The translations under genes were made by a program, and so were the position numbers. Shown piece after piece: positions 22,255 through 30,768 of a stretch of 64,000 nt of DNA. The DNA comes from Flavobacteriales bacterium (GTDB taxonomy: Bacteria; Bacteroidota; Bacteroidia; Flavobacteriales; TMED113), in NCBI GenBank assembly GCA_002718035.1, contig PBCX01000011.1, forward strand, positions 1 through 64,000, written 5' to 3'. Numbering within the stretch: the stretch's first letter is position 1; each line of letters opens with the position of its first letter. The notes beneath the pieces were generated by a model. That model ran no database searches. It was not told where the DNA came from and was given only the letters and a program-made list of their open reading frames with translations.

Positions 22255-25023
22255 ATGAAAAAAGATTTAATATTTATTGAAAGGTTAATTAAAGAAGTTG
22301 AAATATTAGAAAAACTTATAGAAAATGAACAACTTGAAGATTATGGAAGAATTGGGGCTGAACAAGAATTTTGCATTTTAGATAATAACTATAGAGCCAA
22401 CCCTATTAATTCGAAGATTTTAAAAAAAGTATCTAAAGAAGGTTTTGTTAATGAAATAGCTAAATTTAATATGGAGCTAAATACAGAACCAATTGACATA
22501 AGTAAAAATTGCCTTAAAAAACTTGAAAACACATTAACAAAAAAAATGAATATTGTTAAAAAATGTGCAGCAGATTTTGATTCTTCTGTAATTTTAACTG
22601 GTATTCTTCCAACAGTGAGAAAATATGATCTTAGATATGAAAATATCACTCAAAACCCAAGGTATTTTGAGTTATGTGAATCTATTAATAGAATAAGAGG
22701 GAAGAATTTCAATTTAAGAATTAGAGGAATTGATGAGTTAGTTTTTGAACACGACACTCCACTTGTTGAGGGTTGTAATACTGGATTTCAATTCCATCTT
22801 CAAATTGGGCCTAAAGATTTCACTAAAATGTATAATATTTCTCAACTCATCGCTGGACCTGTATTATCTGTTAGTGTTAACTCACCTATATTATTTGGAA
22901 AAAGATTGTGGCATGAATCTAGAATTGCTGTTTTTCAACAATCAACAGATACAAGAATTATTAGCGGTTATCACCCTGGAACATTACCAAGAGTTACATT
23001 TGGAAATGACTGGATTAAAAAATCAATTATTGAAATTTTCAAAGAGGATATTATTAGATATAAAATTTTGTTAAAATCATTAAAAAAATTTAAAAACTTA
23101 AATACTAAAAATCCAAAACTAGAGGCACTTTCACTACACAATTCTACGGTTTACAGATGGAATAGACCCTGTTATGGAATATATAAGAATAAACCAAGTC
23201 TAAGAATTGAGTCAAGAATGTTTCCATCAGGACCTACAATTTTAGATGAAATAGCAAATTCAGCTTTTTGGTTAGGACTAATGATGTTTTTCAAAAAAAG
23301 TGAAATATTTAATTTTTCTGAAACTATGGAGTTTGACGATGCTAGATCGAACTTTTATTCTGCTGCACAACAAGGGATAGATTGTACATTTAAATGGTTA
23401 AATGGTAAAAGAATTGATGCAAGAAAGTTAATCCTTAATGATTTAATACCCAAAGCTGCAGTAGGATTATCTAGTATAAATATAGACCCAATAGATATTG
23501 AAAAATATTTAAATATAATTAAAGAAAGAACTTCGCTTAGGAAAACTGGGTCAAGATGGATAATTGACTCTTTTGATTTATTATCAAAAAAAGTTTCAAA
23601 TCAGAATGCGTTAACTACAATTACATCTAAAATAATACAAAACCAAAAAGAAAATATACCAATTCACAAATGGGATTTAGCTAAAAATAGTGTTTTAATT
23701 AATAATCCCTCTAAACTACTTGTAGAAGAATGTATGGATAGATATATTTATTCAGTATATGAACATGAATCTTTTTCATTAGCGATAAAAATAAATGATT
23801 GGAAAAAACATAATTATATAGTTGTAATTAATATCAAAGGGAAAATAACAGGTGAATTAACAAAAGATATTTTAACTAATAATGAATTTTTAAAACAAAA
23901 AAATAAAATTATCATTAAGGATATAATGAAAAAAAACCCTGTAACCATAAAGCCAGATGAAAATATTTTAACAGCAGTCAAACTAATAAAAAGAAAAAAA
24001 TTAGAAATGCTCCCTGTAGTTGAAAATAAATTGTTTATTGGGATTTTACAAAAGAAATTTTTAACTCAATATGAATATGCATCACCATCATTATTATCCA
24101 AAAAAGAAATTCTAAAAAATGAGGAAAGAATATTGGGAAACTATCATTCGGGAGAAAAAGGGAAAACAATAATATTTATGTGTGGTATTCATGGTAACGA
24201 ACTTTCTGGTAAAAAAGCATTAAAAAATGTATTTAATTATTTAGAAAAAGAATCTATTGAGGTTTTGGGAAATATTATTGGAATTCAAGGTAACTTGAAA
24301 GCTATAGAGAAAAAAGAGCGGTACATAGATGTTGATTTAAATAGGATTTGGAAACAAAAAAATATAAATCTTTTGAAAAAAGGAAAGCTAAGTGACAAGC
24401 ATGAGTATAAGGAATTGAAAAATATTTATGATCTAATTAATATTATTATTGAAAAAAAGAAAAAGAAAGATATAATAATTATAGACCTACACAACACATC
24501 ATCGGCTAACGGACTTTTTTCAATAATAAATAGCAAAAACGATTATCAAATTGCCTCATCTCTTAAAATTCCAATAATTTCAAACCTATTTAAAAAATTG
24601 AAGGGTTCTTTTTCAGAGTTCTATAGTTCAAAAAATATTTCTTCTATTGTATTTGAAGGAGGTACAATTGGAGACCCAGCATCAATACATAATCACGAAA
24701 CAGGAATTTATAAAATTTTAAAAAAATGTAAAATTCTAAGTAAAAAAGATATCCCTATTTCAAAACTTGAACAAGTATCCGAAAATTATAATAATAAAAG
24801 TCTTAGTTATAAAGTCAAATATATTCACCAAATAACTAAAAAAGATAAATTTTTTATGAAACCAAACGTTATAAATTTTCAAAAAATTAAAAAAGGTGAG
24901 TTAATAGGATACGATGATAATGGAAAAGTGTTTTCTGCTATAAATGGTAAGATTTTAATGCCTCTATATCAAGAACAAGGAAAAGAGGGATTTTATATAA
25001 TCCAAAATGAAAAAATAAAGTAA
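22255..25023 (+). CDS. Three-part fusion: GCS2-like ligase, CBS module, aspartoacylase/AstE-like hydrolase
   Basis: The 922-residue protein has three regions. About 1-450 is a glutamate-cysteine ligase type 2 (GCS2)-like domain with IGAEQEF near the start, ELNTEPID, GILPTVRKYDL, FEHDTPLVEGCNTGFQFHLQ and RIESRMFPSGPT. About 555-610 is a single visible CBS repeat (IKDIMKKNPVTIKPDENIL, then LEMLPVVENKLFIGIL). About 620-922 is a zinc M14-like succinylglutamate desuccinylase/aspartoacylase domain with ligands in GIHGNE and IDLHNTSSA, plus VDLNRIW and a catalytic Glu in SIVFEGGTIGD. I infer a ligase-plus-amidohydrolase for an amino acid or small-thiol conjugate, regulated by a nucleotide at the CBS unit. 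The substrate is unknown. In many Bacteroidota these parts are separate neighbouring genes, so this looks like a fusion. Confidence 0.8.
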   Translation: MKKDLIFIERLIKEVEILEKLIENEQLEDYGRIGAEQEFCILDNNYRANPINSKILKKVSKEGFVNEIAKFNMELNTEPIDISKNCLKKLENTLTKKMNIVKKCAADFDSSVILTGILPTVRKYDLRYENITQNPRYFELCESINRIRGKNFNLRIRGIDELVFEHDTPLVEGCNTGFQFHLQIGPKDFTKMYNISQLIAGPVLSVSVNSPILFGKRLWHESRIAVFQQSTDTRIISGYHPGTLPRVTFGNDWIKKSIIEIFKEDIIRYKILLKSLKKFKNLNTKNPKLEALSLHNSTVYRWNRPCYGIYKNKPSLRIESRMFPSGPTILDEIANSAFWLGLMMFFKKSEIFNFSETMEFDDARSNFYSAAQQGIDCTFKWLNGKRIDARKLILNDLIPKAAVGLSSINIDPIDIEKYLNIIKERTSLRKTGSRWIIDSFDLLSKKVSNQNALTTITSKIIQNQKENIPIHKWDLAKNSVLINNPSKLLVEECMDRYIYSVYEHESFSLAIKINDWKKHNYIVVINIKGKITGELTKDILTNNEFLKQKNKIIIKDIMKKNPVTIKPDENILTAVKLIKRKKLEMLPVVENKLFIGILQKKFLTQYEYASPSLLSKKEILKNEERILGNYHSGEKGKTIIFMCGIHGNELSGKKALKNVFNYLEKESIEVLGNIIGIQGNLKAIEKKERYIDVDLNRIWKQKNINLLKKGKLSDKHEYKELKNIYDLINIIIEKKKKKDIIIIDLHNTSSANGLFSIINSKNDYQIASSLKIPIISNLFKKLKGSFSEFYSSKNISSIVFEGGTIGDPASIHNHETGIYKILKKCKILSKKDIPISKLEQVSENYNNKSLSYKVKYIHQITKKDKFFMKPNVINFQKIKKGELIGYDDNGKVFSAINGKILMPLYQEQGKEGFYIIQNEKIK

Positions 25024-25029
25024 TTAAGT

Positions 25030-26019
25030 TTATCTTTTAAAGATAATATTAATTAAATCTACTAACCTACTTGAGTAACCATATTCATTATCATACCATC
25101 CAACAATCTTAATCATATTACCAAGACAATAGGTTAGTTTGGAATCAAAAATACAAGAATAAGGAGACGATATAATATCTACTGAAACTAAGGGATCCTC
25201 TGAATAATATAATATTCCAGATAAATATGAATTAGAAGCATTTTTAAATATTTGATTTAATTCATTCACATTTGTGTCACCCTTAACAATACAAGTAATA
25301 TCAGTGAGAGAGCCATTTGCAACAGGAACCCTTATTCCACAACCTCCAATACTAATATCAGGAAAAATATTAGATAAAGCTTTAGCTGCCCCGGTGGTTG
25401 TTGGTATAATTGAATTGGGTGCAGAACGAGCTCTTCTTAAATCATGATGATTTGAATCATGTAAATTCTGATCGGTTGTATAAGAATGAATTGTTGTAAC
25501 ATAAGCCTTTTCAATTTCAAAATTATCATTCAAAGTTTTTATCATTGGAGCAGCGCAATTAGTAGTACACGATGCGTTAGATAAAATAATATCAGAATTG
25601 TCAATTTCATTATCATTTACACCAAGTACAACTGTTTTTATACCTTTTTCCTTTGGAGGGGCGGTTAATATAACTCTTTTTGCACCTGAAAGTATATGGT
25701 TATAAGCAAGTTTTTTTGTTAAACATTTTCCTGTGGACTCGATGACTAAATCAATTGAAAAATTATTCCAAGGGTAATTATTTTTTTTATAATTATTTAT
25801 TATGGTAATTCGTTGATCACCAACAATCAAATTATTACCACTGTATGAAACCTGGTGTGAAAATTTACCATGAATTGAGTCATATTTCAGTAAATGAGCG
25901 AGAAGTTCAATTTTAGACAAATCATTAATTACTACTATTCTATAGTTTGGATTGTTAAAAAAAACTCTAAAAAAAGTTCTACCTATCCTCCCAAAACCAT
26001 TTATGGCAATATTTATCAT
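25030..26019 (-). CDS. gap: Glyceraldehyde-3-phosphate dehydrogenase
   Basis: The 329-residue protein is a type I GAPDH. It begins INIAINGFGRIGRTFFR (NAD-binding), has the catalytic Cys151 in SNASCTTNCAAP, His in IHSYTTDQNLHD and the conserved GWYDNEYGYS near the end. It converts glyceraldehyde-3-phosphate to 1,3-bisphosphoglycerate or the reverse. Residue 32 is Asp (VVINDLS), which usually favours NAD over NADP. It lies four bases after lipA on the same strand, so the two are probably co-transcribed. The convergent fusion gene ends six bases away. Flavobacteria usually have two gap paralogues; which one this is cannot be decided. Confidence 0.95.
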   Translation of the reverse strand: MINIAINGFGRIGRTFFRVFFNNPNYRIVVINDLSKIELLAHLLKYDSIHGKFSHQVSYSGNNLIVGDQRITIINNYKKNNYPWNNFSIDLVIESTGKCLTKKLAYNHILSGAKRVILTAPPKEKGIKTVVLGVNDNEIDNSDIILSNASCTTNCAAPMIKTLNDNFEIEKAYVTTIHSYTTDQNLHDSNHHDLRRARSAPNSIIPTTTGAAKALSNIFPDISIGGCGIRVPVANGSLTDITCIVKGDTNVNELNQIFKNASNSYLSGILYYSEDPLVSVDIISSPYSCIFDSKLTYCLGNMIKIVGWYDNEYGYSSRLVDLINIIFKR

Positions 26020-26023
26020 TTTA

Positions 26024-27031
26024 CTAAAATAAATGTTTTTCAGCGTGATAAGAAGATCTAACTAAAGGACCACTTTCAACATACCTAAAACCCATTTCAA
26101 GACCCTTTTTTTTATAATAATTGAATTTTTCAGGGGTAATATAATTTTCAACTGGTAAATGTTTCTTTGTAGGTTGGAGATACTGACCAAGAGTTAAAAT
26201 ATCAACTCCAACTGCTAGTAAGTCATTCATAGTTTTAATTACTTCTTTTTCACTCTCGCCGAGTCCTAGCATTAGTCCAGATTTTGTTCTTTTTAGTCCA
26301 GATTTTTTTAAATAATCCAAAACAAACAAACTTCTAGAATATAAAGCTTGAGCTCGAACACTTCTAGTTAACCTTTCAACGGTTTCTAAGTTGTGAGATA
26401 CAACTTCGGGGGCAACTTTAATTATTCGATCTAAATTTTGAGTATTTCCTTTAAAATCAGGAATTAGAGTTTCTATAGTGGTATTTGGTGAAAGTCTTCT
26501 AATGGCATTTATAGTCTGAGTCCAAAGAATTGAGCCGCCATCTTCTAAATCATCTCTATCAACAGACGTCAAAACACAATGCTTAATTTTCATTAAAGTA
26601 ACAGAGTTTGCAACTTTTTCTGACTCTGACCAATCTATATTTTTAGGTCTTCCTGTTAAAACAGAACAAAAACCACAAGATCTTGTACATATATTTCCCA
26701 ATATCATAAAAGTTGCTGTTCCAGCACCCCAACATTCTCCCATATTTGGACAATGTCCACTTTCACAAATGGTATGTAAATTATGAGTATTTACAATTGA
26801 TCTTAATTTTGTGAACTTTTCTCCTATTGGTAACTTAACCCTAAGCCATTTAGGTTTTTTATTAACGACAGACTTGGAATTTGAAGGTTTTTTTTTCAAA
26901 TCTAATGCATGCAAATCATTAGATAAATTTTTTTGTAATCTAGGTTTTTTCTTGACAAAGGACTTTAAGTTTGAAGGTCTTTTTTTCAAATCAACTACGT
27001 GCCAATCATCAGAAAAATTTTCTTGATTCAT
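26024..27031 (-). CDS. lipA: Lipoyl synthase with a duplicated N-terminal extension
   Basis: The 335-residue radical SAM enzyme inserts two sulphur atoms into protein-bound octanoyl groups. The auxiliary cluster cysteines are C89, C94 and C100 ([12 protein letters not shown]), the radical SAM CxxxCxxC is C115-C119-C122 (CTRSCGFC), and the C-terminal RSSYHAE supplies the serine ligand. Flavobacterial LipA normally begins about ten residues before [10 protein letters not shown] (here 59-68). This protein instead has about 58 residues there, made of two copies of a 30-residue unit ([17 protein letters not shown] and [17 protein letters not shown]). The catalytic core is intact. It precedes gap by four bases. 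Confidence 0.95.
   Translation of the reverse strand: MNQENFSDDWHVVDLKKRPSNLKSFVKKKPRLQKNLSNDLHALDLKKKPSNSKSVVNKKPKWLRVKLPIGEKFTKLRSIVNTHNLHTICESGHCPNMGECWGAGTATFMILGNICTRSCGFCSVLTGRPKNIDWSESEKVANSVTLMKIKHCVLTSVDRDDLEDGGSILWTQTINAIRRLSPNTTIETLIPDFKGNTQNLDRIIKVAPEVVSHNLETVERLTRSVRAQALYSRSLFVLDYLKKSGLKRTKSGLMLGLGESEKEVIKTMNDLLAVGVDILTLGQYLQPTKKHLPVENYITPEKFNYYKKKGLEMGFRYVESGPLVRSSYHAEKHLF
26851..27030. repeat. 90-bp tandem duplication inside the 5' end of lipA
   Basis: Two head-to-tail units of 90 bp begin with TAGGTTTTTT at 26851 and 26941 (plus strand). They align without gaps over most of their length but have diverged at roughly a quarter of positions by eye. They encode the two 30-residue copies in the LipA N-terminus. 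Confidence 0.85.
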
Positions 27032-27082
27032 ATTTAATTTACAGTTAAAAGGTAAAAATTACGAATAACTTTTAAGTTTAAA

Positions 27083-27208
27083 TTAAGAGTTAACATTCTC
27101 TTTCTCAATCTCTTTTCCATCAGAAAGACCTGGGCAATTTGCTGTGATACAGCAAGATTGAATAAAAATTATAAAAAGTAGAAAGAAAAAGAAGAGAGAT
27201 TTTTTCAT
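27083..27208 (-). CDS. 41-residue lipoprotein, unknown function
   Basis: This ORF is too short for the ORF track. It runs from ATG at 27208 to TAA at 27083 and encodes a Lys-Lys start, a strongly hydrophobic stretch (SLFFFFLLFIIFIQ), a lipobox-like SCC (Cys 19 or 20) and a short tail (ITANCPGLSDGKEIEKENVNS). This is a complete lipoprotein signal with only about 21 mature residues, including another Cys. Such micro-lipoproteins beside lipA-gap are hard to detect by similarity. Its own gap on both sides (51 bp to lipA, 80 bp to the divergent gene) leaves room for a promoter. Coding status is inferred from the signal peptide pattern and frame. Confidence 0.6.
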   Translation of the reverse strand: MKKSLFFFFLLFIIFIQSCCITANCPGLSDGKEIEKENVNS

Positions 27209-27288
27209 TATTATTAATTTTATAAACTAATTTAATAATTTCTAGTTAAAAATTATTCTAAAATTGTAAATAAAATATAAAATATAAA

Positions 27289-28719
27289 ATGTTTAAAAAA
27301 AATATATTTTTACTGATATTTTTCATTTCATTTTCTTGTAAATCTAAAAATACCTTACTCAATTTAGACTCAATCATAAATATTGAAAATTATAGATGGG
27401 TTATCACAAATAATAACCCATACACAGACGAAATAAATATACCATTAAAAAAATATCAAGTTGATTCAATATGTATTTCAACCGCAAGGAATTTTGAAAA
27501 AATTGGTTTTCCTTTTTCAATAATTGAATTTAAATTTGATTCAATTAAAAATAATTTTTTTCATGGTCATTTAACAGTTGAAAAAGGTAGGTTAACAAAA
27601 ATTGATAGTATCGCAATCAAAGGATATAATAAATTTCCAAAATACTTATTAAAAAGATTTTTAAATATAAAAATCGGAGAAAAATATAATCAAAAAAAAA
27701 TCGACCAAATAAATCATAAACTAGAAGAGAATTTCAATATAGAACAGTATAAAGAAAGCAGTGTTTTATTTAATAAATCAAAAACCATATTATTTTTTTA
27801 TTTAAATAAAAAATATAATAATTCATTTGAGGGCTTTATTGGGTTGAATAACAATAATGATGAAACCAATATATACGGTAAAATTAATTTAAACATTAGT
27901 AACTCTCTGAACCTATGGGAATCAATTAATTTTAAATGGAATAAAATAAATGATGACTCTCAAGAACTATCATTATATCTAAAATTTCCTTTCTTTCTTA
28001 ATTCAAATTTATCATTAATAACTAACTTTAATTTGCTACAGTTTGAGAACACCTACATAAATAGAAAACTTGTATCAAGTTTAGAGTTAGTAAAAAAAAT
28101 ATATAGCGTAGAACTTGGATATATTGATGAAAGATCTAACATAATAAATAATTTTGGTAATAATTTTATCAAAGACTATAAAAAAAAATCAATCCTTTTT
28201 AATTCAAAAATTTTTAAAGAAAATATTTTTGAACTAATGAATTTTGTTTTTACAAATAAGTATAATTTTGGAATAAAAAAAATCGAAGACAATAACGAAT
28301 TTTGTCAAAAATTAAGTCAAAATTTATTTTTAAGTATCCCGGTTTTTAGCAAAATATATCTTGACATTAATTATTTAAATGATTTTATAATTGGAGAAAA
28401 TATTTTAGACAATGAAAAGATAGGTATTGGAGGAACTGACCAAATGAGAGGTTTCTTAGAAAATAGTTTTTTTAGTAAACATATTAACATATTAAATTTA
28501 GAAAATAAATATTACTTTAATAATAAATCATACGTTTCGTTTTTTTTTGATCACAGTAAACTATTTGATTTAAATCTTTCTCTTCAATCATTTGGATTTG
28601 GAATTGGTTTGGACATGAAAAATGATATATTTATAATTAATTATGCTATTCCAAAATATGAAAAAAGAATAGAATTCAACAACTCAAAAATTCACTTTAA
28701 ATATATATTAAAGTTTTAA
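27289..28719 (+). CDS. Short BamA/TamA-family outer-membrane protein, TamL-like (lipidated)
   Basis: The 476-residue precursor has a signal with a possible lipobox (FFISFSCKSK, Cys 17). One recognisable POTRA domain follows (about 95-165: VEKGRLTKIDSIAIKGYNKFP, then LLKRFLNIKIGEKYN), and then a 16-strand-type barrel with the Omp85 motif GIGGTDQMRGF near residue 382 and an aromatic-rich end. A lipidated TamA-like protein (TamL) is a known Bacteroidota feature, but TamL is usually much longer with three POTRA domains and is followed by tamB. Here there is one clear POTRA and no tamB, so it may be a reduced relative. The gene is two bases before rlmB. Confidence 0.7.
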   Translation: MFKKNIFLLIFFISFSCKSKNTLLNLDSIINIENYRWVITNNNPYTDEINIPLKKYQVDSICISTARNFEKIGFPFSIIEFKFDSIKNNFFHGHLTVEKGRLTKIDSIAIKGYNKFPKYLLKRFLNIKIGEKYNQKKIDQINHKLEENFNIEQYKESSVLFNKSKTILFFYLNKKYNNSFEGFIGLNNNNDETNIYGKINLNISNSLNLWESINFKWNKINDDSQELSLYLKFPFFLNSNLSLITNFNLLQFENTYINRKLVSSLELVKKIYSVELGYIDERSNIINNFGNNFIKDYKKKSILFNSKIFKENIFELMNFVFTNKYNFGIKKIEDNNEFCQKLSQNLFLSIPVFSKIYLDINYLNDFIIGENILDNEKIGIGGTDQMRGFLENSFFSKHINILNLENKYYFNNKSYVSFFFDHSKLFDLNLSLQSFGFGIGLDMKNDIFIINYAIPKYEKRIEFNNSKIHFKYILKF

Positions 28720-28721
28720 TT

Positions 28722-29465
28722 ATGAATAAAGAAAATACTAAACTTAGAATATACGGTATAAGACCAGTTTTAGAACTAATAAGTAGTGGTAAAGAAATTC
28801 AAAAAATTTATATTCAGAAAAATATAAATAATGAAGCAATTTTAGATATTGAACAAAAAGCTAAAGAAAAAAAAATTGAAATAAAGAAAGTTCCAATTTA
28901 TAAACTAAATAAACTCACCAGAAAAAATCACCAAGGTGTTTTTGCATTTTGCTCACCAATTTCATTTGTATCATTTGAAAATTTTTTACCAAATATTTAT
29001 GAAAAAGGAGAAGTGCCTTTATTTCTTGCCCTAGATAGAATAACTGATGTAAGAAATTTTGGTTCAATATGTAGATCCGCTAAAGTTTTTGGAGTTCATG
29101 GAATTATTATACCTAAAAAAAAATCTGCTGAAATAAATGAAATTTCAATAAAAACATCTTCTGGAGCATTAACTAAAATACCAATATGTCGAACAGAAAA
29201 TTTTAATAAAACAATTTTATTTGCAAAAAATAGTGGTTTGAAAATTTGCTCACTTTCTGAACATGCAGAAAAAAATATTTATGAAGTTAATTTAAAAGAA
29301 CCCATATTAATAATATTAGGATCCGAAAAAGAGGGAATTTCCTATATGGTAACTAAAAATAGTGATGAATTAATTAGAATACCTTCAAAGGAAGATCTTA
29401 TTTCATTAAATGTGTCTGTAGCTACAGGAATAATACTATCAGAAATTAAAAGACAACGAAATTAA
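28722..29465 (+). CDS. rlmB: 23S rRNA (guanosine-2'-O-)-methyltransferase RlmB/TrmH family
   Basis: The 247-residue SPOUT methyltransferase has an N-terminal substrate-binding domain (about 1-80: RIYGIRPVLELISSGKEIQKIYI, LTRKNHQGVFAF) and the trefoil-knot catalytic domain. The three family motifs are present: DRITDVRNFGSICRSAKVFG (motif 1), ILGSEKEGIS (motif 2) and IRIPSKEDLISLNVSVATGI (motif 3). It methylates the 2'-OH of a guanosine in 23S rRNA; the exact site, G2251 in E. coli RlmB, is assumed from homology. It shares its transcript with the barrel gene and overlaps the convergent gltA stop by four bases. Confidence 0.92.
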   Translation: MNKENTKLRIYGIRPVLELISSGKEIQKIYIQKNINNEAILDIEQKAKEKKIEIKKVPIYKLNKLTRKNHQGVFAFCSPISFVSFENFLPNIYEKGEVPLFLALDRITDVRNFGSICRSAKVFGVHGIIIPKKKSAEINEISIKTSSGALTKIPICRTENFNKTILFAKNSGLKICSLSEHAEKNIYEVNLKEPILIILGSEKEGISYMVTKNSDELIRIPSKEDLISLNVSVATGIILSEIKRQRN

Positions 29466-30766
29466 ATTAATTTCTTTTTAATAATATCTGTGGGCATGGA
29501 AACTGGCCTCTCTATTGGACTACCTAAAGCTCTATTCCAAATTAACTGAGATAAAATACCTAATGATCTTGAAACACCAAATAAAACAGTAAAAAAATCA
29601 TATTCCTTCATTCCATATTTCAATAATAAAACACCAGAGTGAGCATCAACATTTGGCCATGGATTTTTAACCTTTCCTGTTGCTTTTAGAATTTGAGGAA
29701 CTACTTCATAAACTTTACTAACTAAATCAAATAAATCATAATCTTTCAAATATTCCAAAGCGAAATTTCTTTGAGCTATATATCTTGGATCTGTTTTTCT
29801 TAAAACAGCGTGACCAAAACCAGGTATGACTCTCCCATCAGATAAAGTTTTTTTTACATATTCTGACACTTGATCTTTTGTTAAAATTTCTTGATTATAA
29901 TGTTCCTTCATTTTTAACAACCACTTTATAACTTCTTGATTTGCCAAGCCGTGCAAAGGACCCGCTAAACCATTCATACCAGCTGAAAAAGATAGATAAG
30001 CATCACTTAATGCTGAACTAACAAGGTGAGATGTATGAGCAGAAACATTTCCACCTTCATGATCAGCATGTATAGTTAAATACAATCTCATTAACTCATG
30101 AAAATCATTACTATTAAAACCTAACATGTGAGCAAAATTCCCAGACCAATCTAAGGTAAGATCAGGCTCTATATGATCATCATTTTTATATACTCTTCTA
30201 TATATATACGCAGCTATTCTTGGTAAAGTTGCAATTAAATTCATAGAGTCTTCAAAGGAAGAGTCCCAATATTCTGTTTTTCTTACCCCATCATTATAAG
30301 CCTTCATAAAGCAACTTTCTCCTCTTAAAGCTAAAATTGCAGCTGAAAATTGTGTCATTGGATGAGCATTTTTGGGAAAAGAGTCAAGAATTGAAAAAAC
30401 AAAATTTGGAACATTTGACCTTTTTTTCCATTCCTGAGTAATTAGTTCAACGTCCTGTTGAGTTGGTAATTCACCCATTAACATTAGATAAAATATTCCC
30501 TCAGGCATTGGTTGTTTTCCATTAGCATATGTTGGTAGTAACTCAATTAATTCATCTAGAGAATATCCTCTAAATTTAATCCCATCTTCAGGGTCTAATT
30601 TAGAAGTTTCAGTTACCATACTAATCATTCCTCTCATTCCGGAATATATTTGTTTTATAGTAATATCTCCAATTACTTTTTCACCATGATCAATAATTAA
30701 TTTCTTTCTTTCATCTCTAGCAGGCTGTATTTTTTCCTGAAATTTTTGTTTTAAAGTATTTTCCAT
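29462..30766 (-). CDS. gltA: Citrate synthase
   Basis: The 434-residue protein is a bacterial citrate synthase. Catalytic residues are visible as His in LTIHADHEGGNVSAHTS, His in IPGFGHAVLRKTDPRY and Asp in NVDAHSGVLL. The enzyme condenses oxaloacetate and acetyl-CoA at the entry to the TCA cycle. It starts two bases after eno, so the carA-eno-gltA genes form one transcript behind the ribosomal superoperon. The length is close to other Bacteroidota citrate synthases. The first 45 residues include an N-terminal strand region typical of the long type II enzymes, which suggests a hexamer sensitive to NADH, but that property cannot be read from the sequence. Confidence 0.95.
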   Translation of the reverse strand: MENTLKQKFQEKIQPARDERKKLIIDHGEKVIGDITIKQIYSGMRGMISMVTETSKLDPEDGIKFRGYSLDELIELLPTYANGKQPMPEGIFYLMLMGELPTQQDVELITQEWKKRSNVPNFVFSILDSFPKNAHPMTQFSAAILALRGESCFMKAYNDGVRKTEYWDSSFEDSMNLIATLPRIAAYIYRRVYKNDDHIEPDLTLDWSGNFAHMLGFNSNDFHELMRLYLTIHADHEGGNVSAHTSHLVSSALSDAYLSFSAGMNGLAGPLHGLANQEVIKWLLKMKEHYNQEILTKDQVSEYVKKTLSDGRVIPGFGHAVLRKTDPRYIAQRNFALEYLKDYDLFDLVSKVYEVVPQILKATGKVKNPWPNVDAHSGVLLLKYGMKEYDFFTVLFGVSRSLGILSQLIWNRALGSPIERPVSMPTDIIKKKLI

Positions 30767-30768
30767 TT

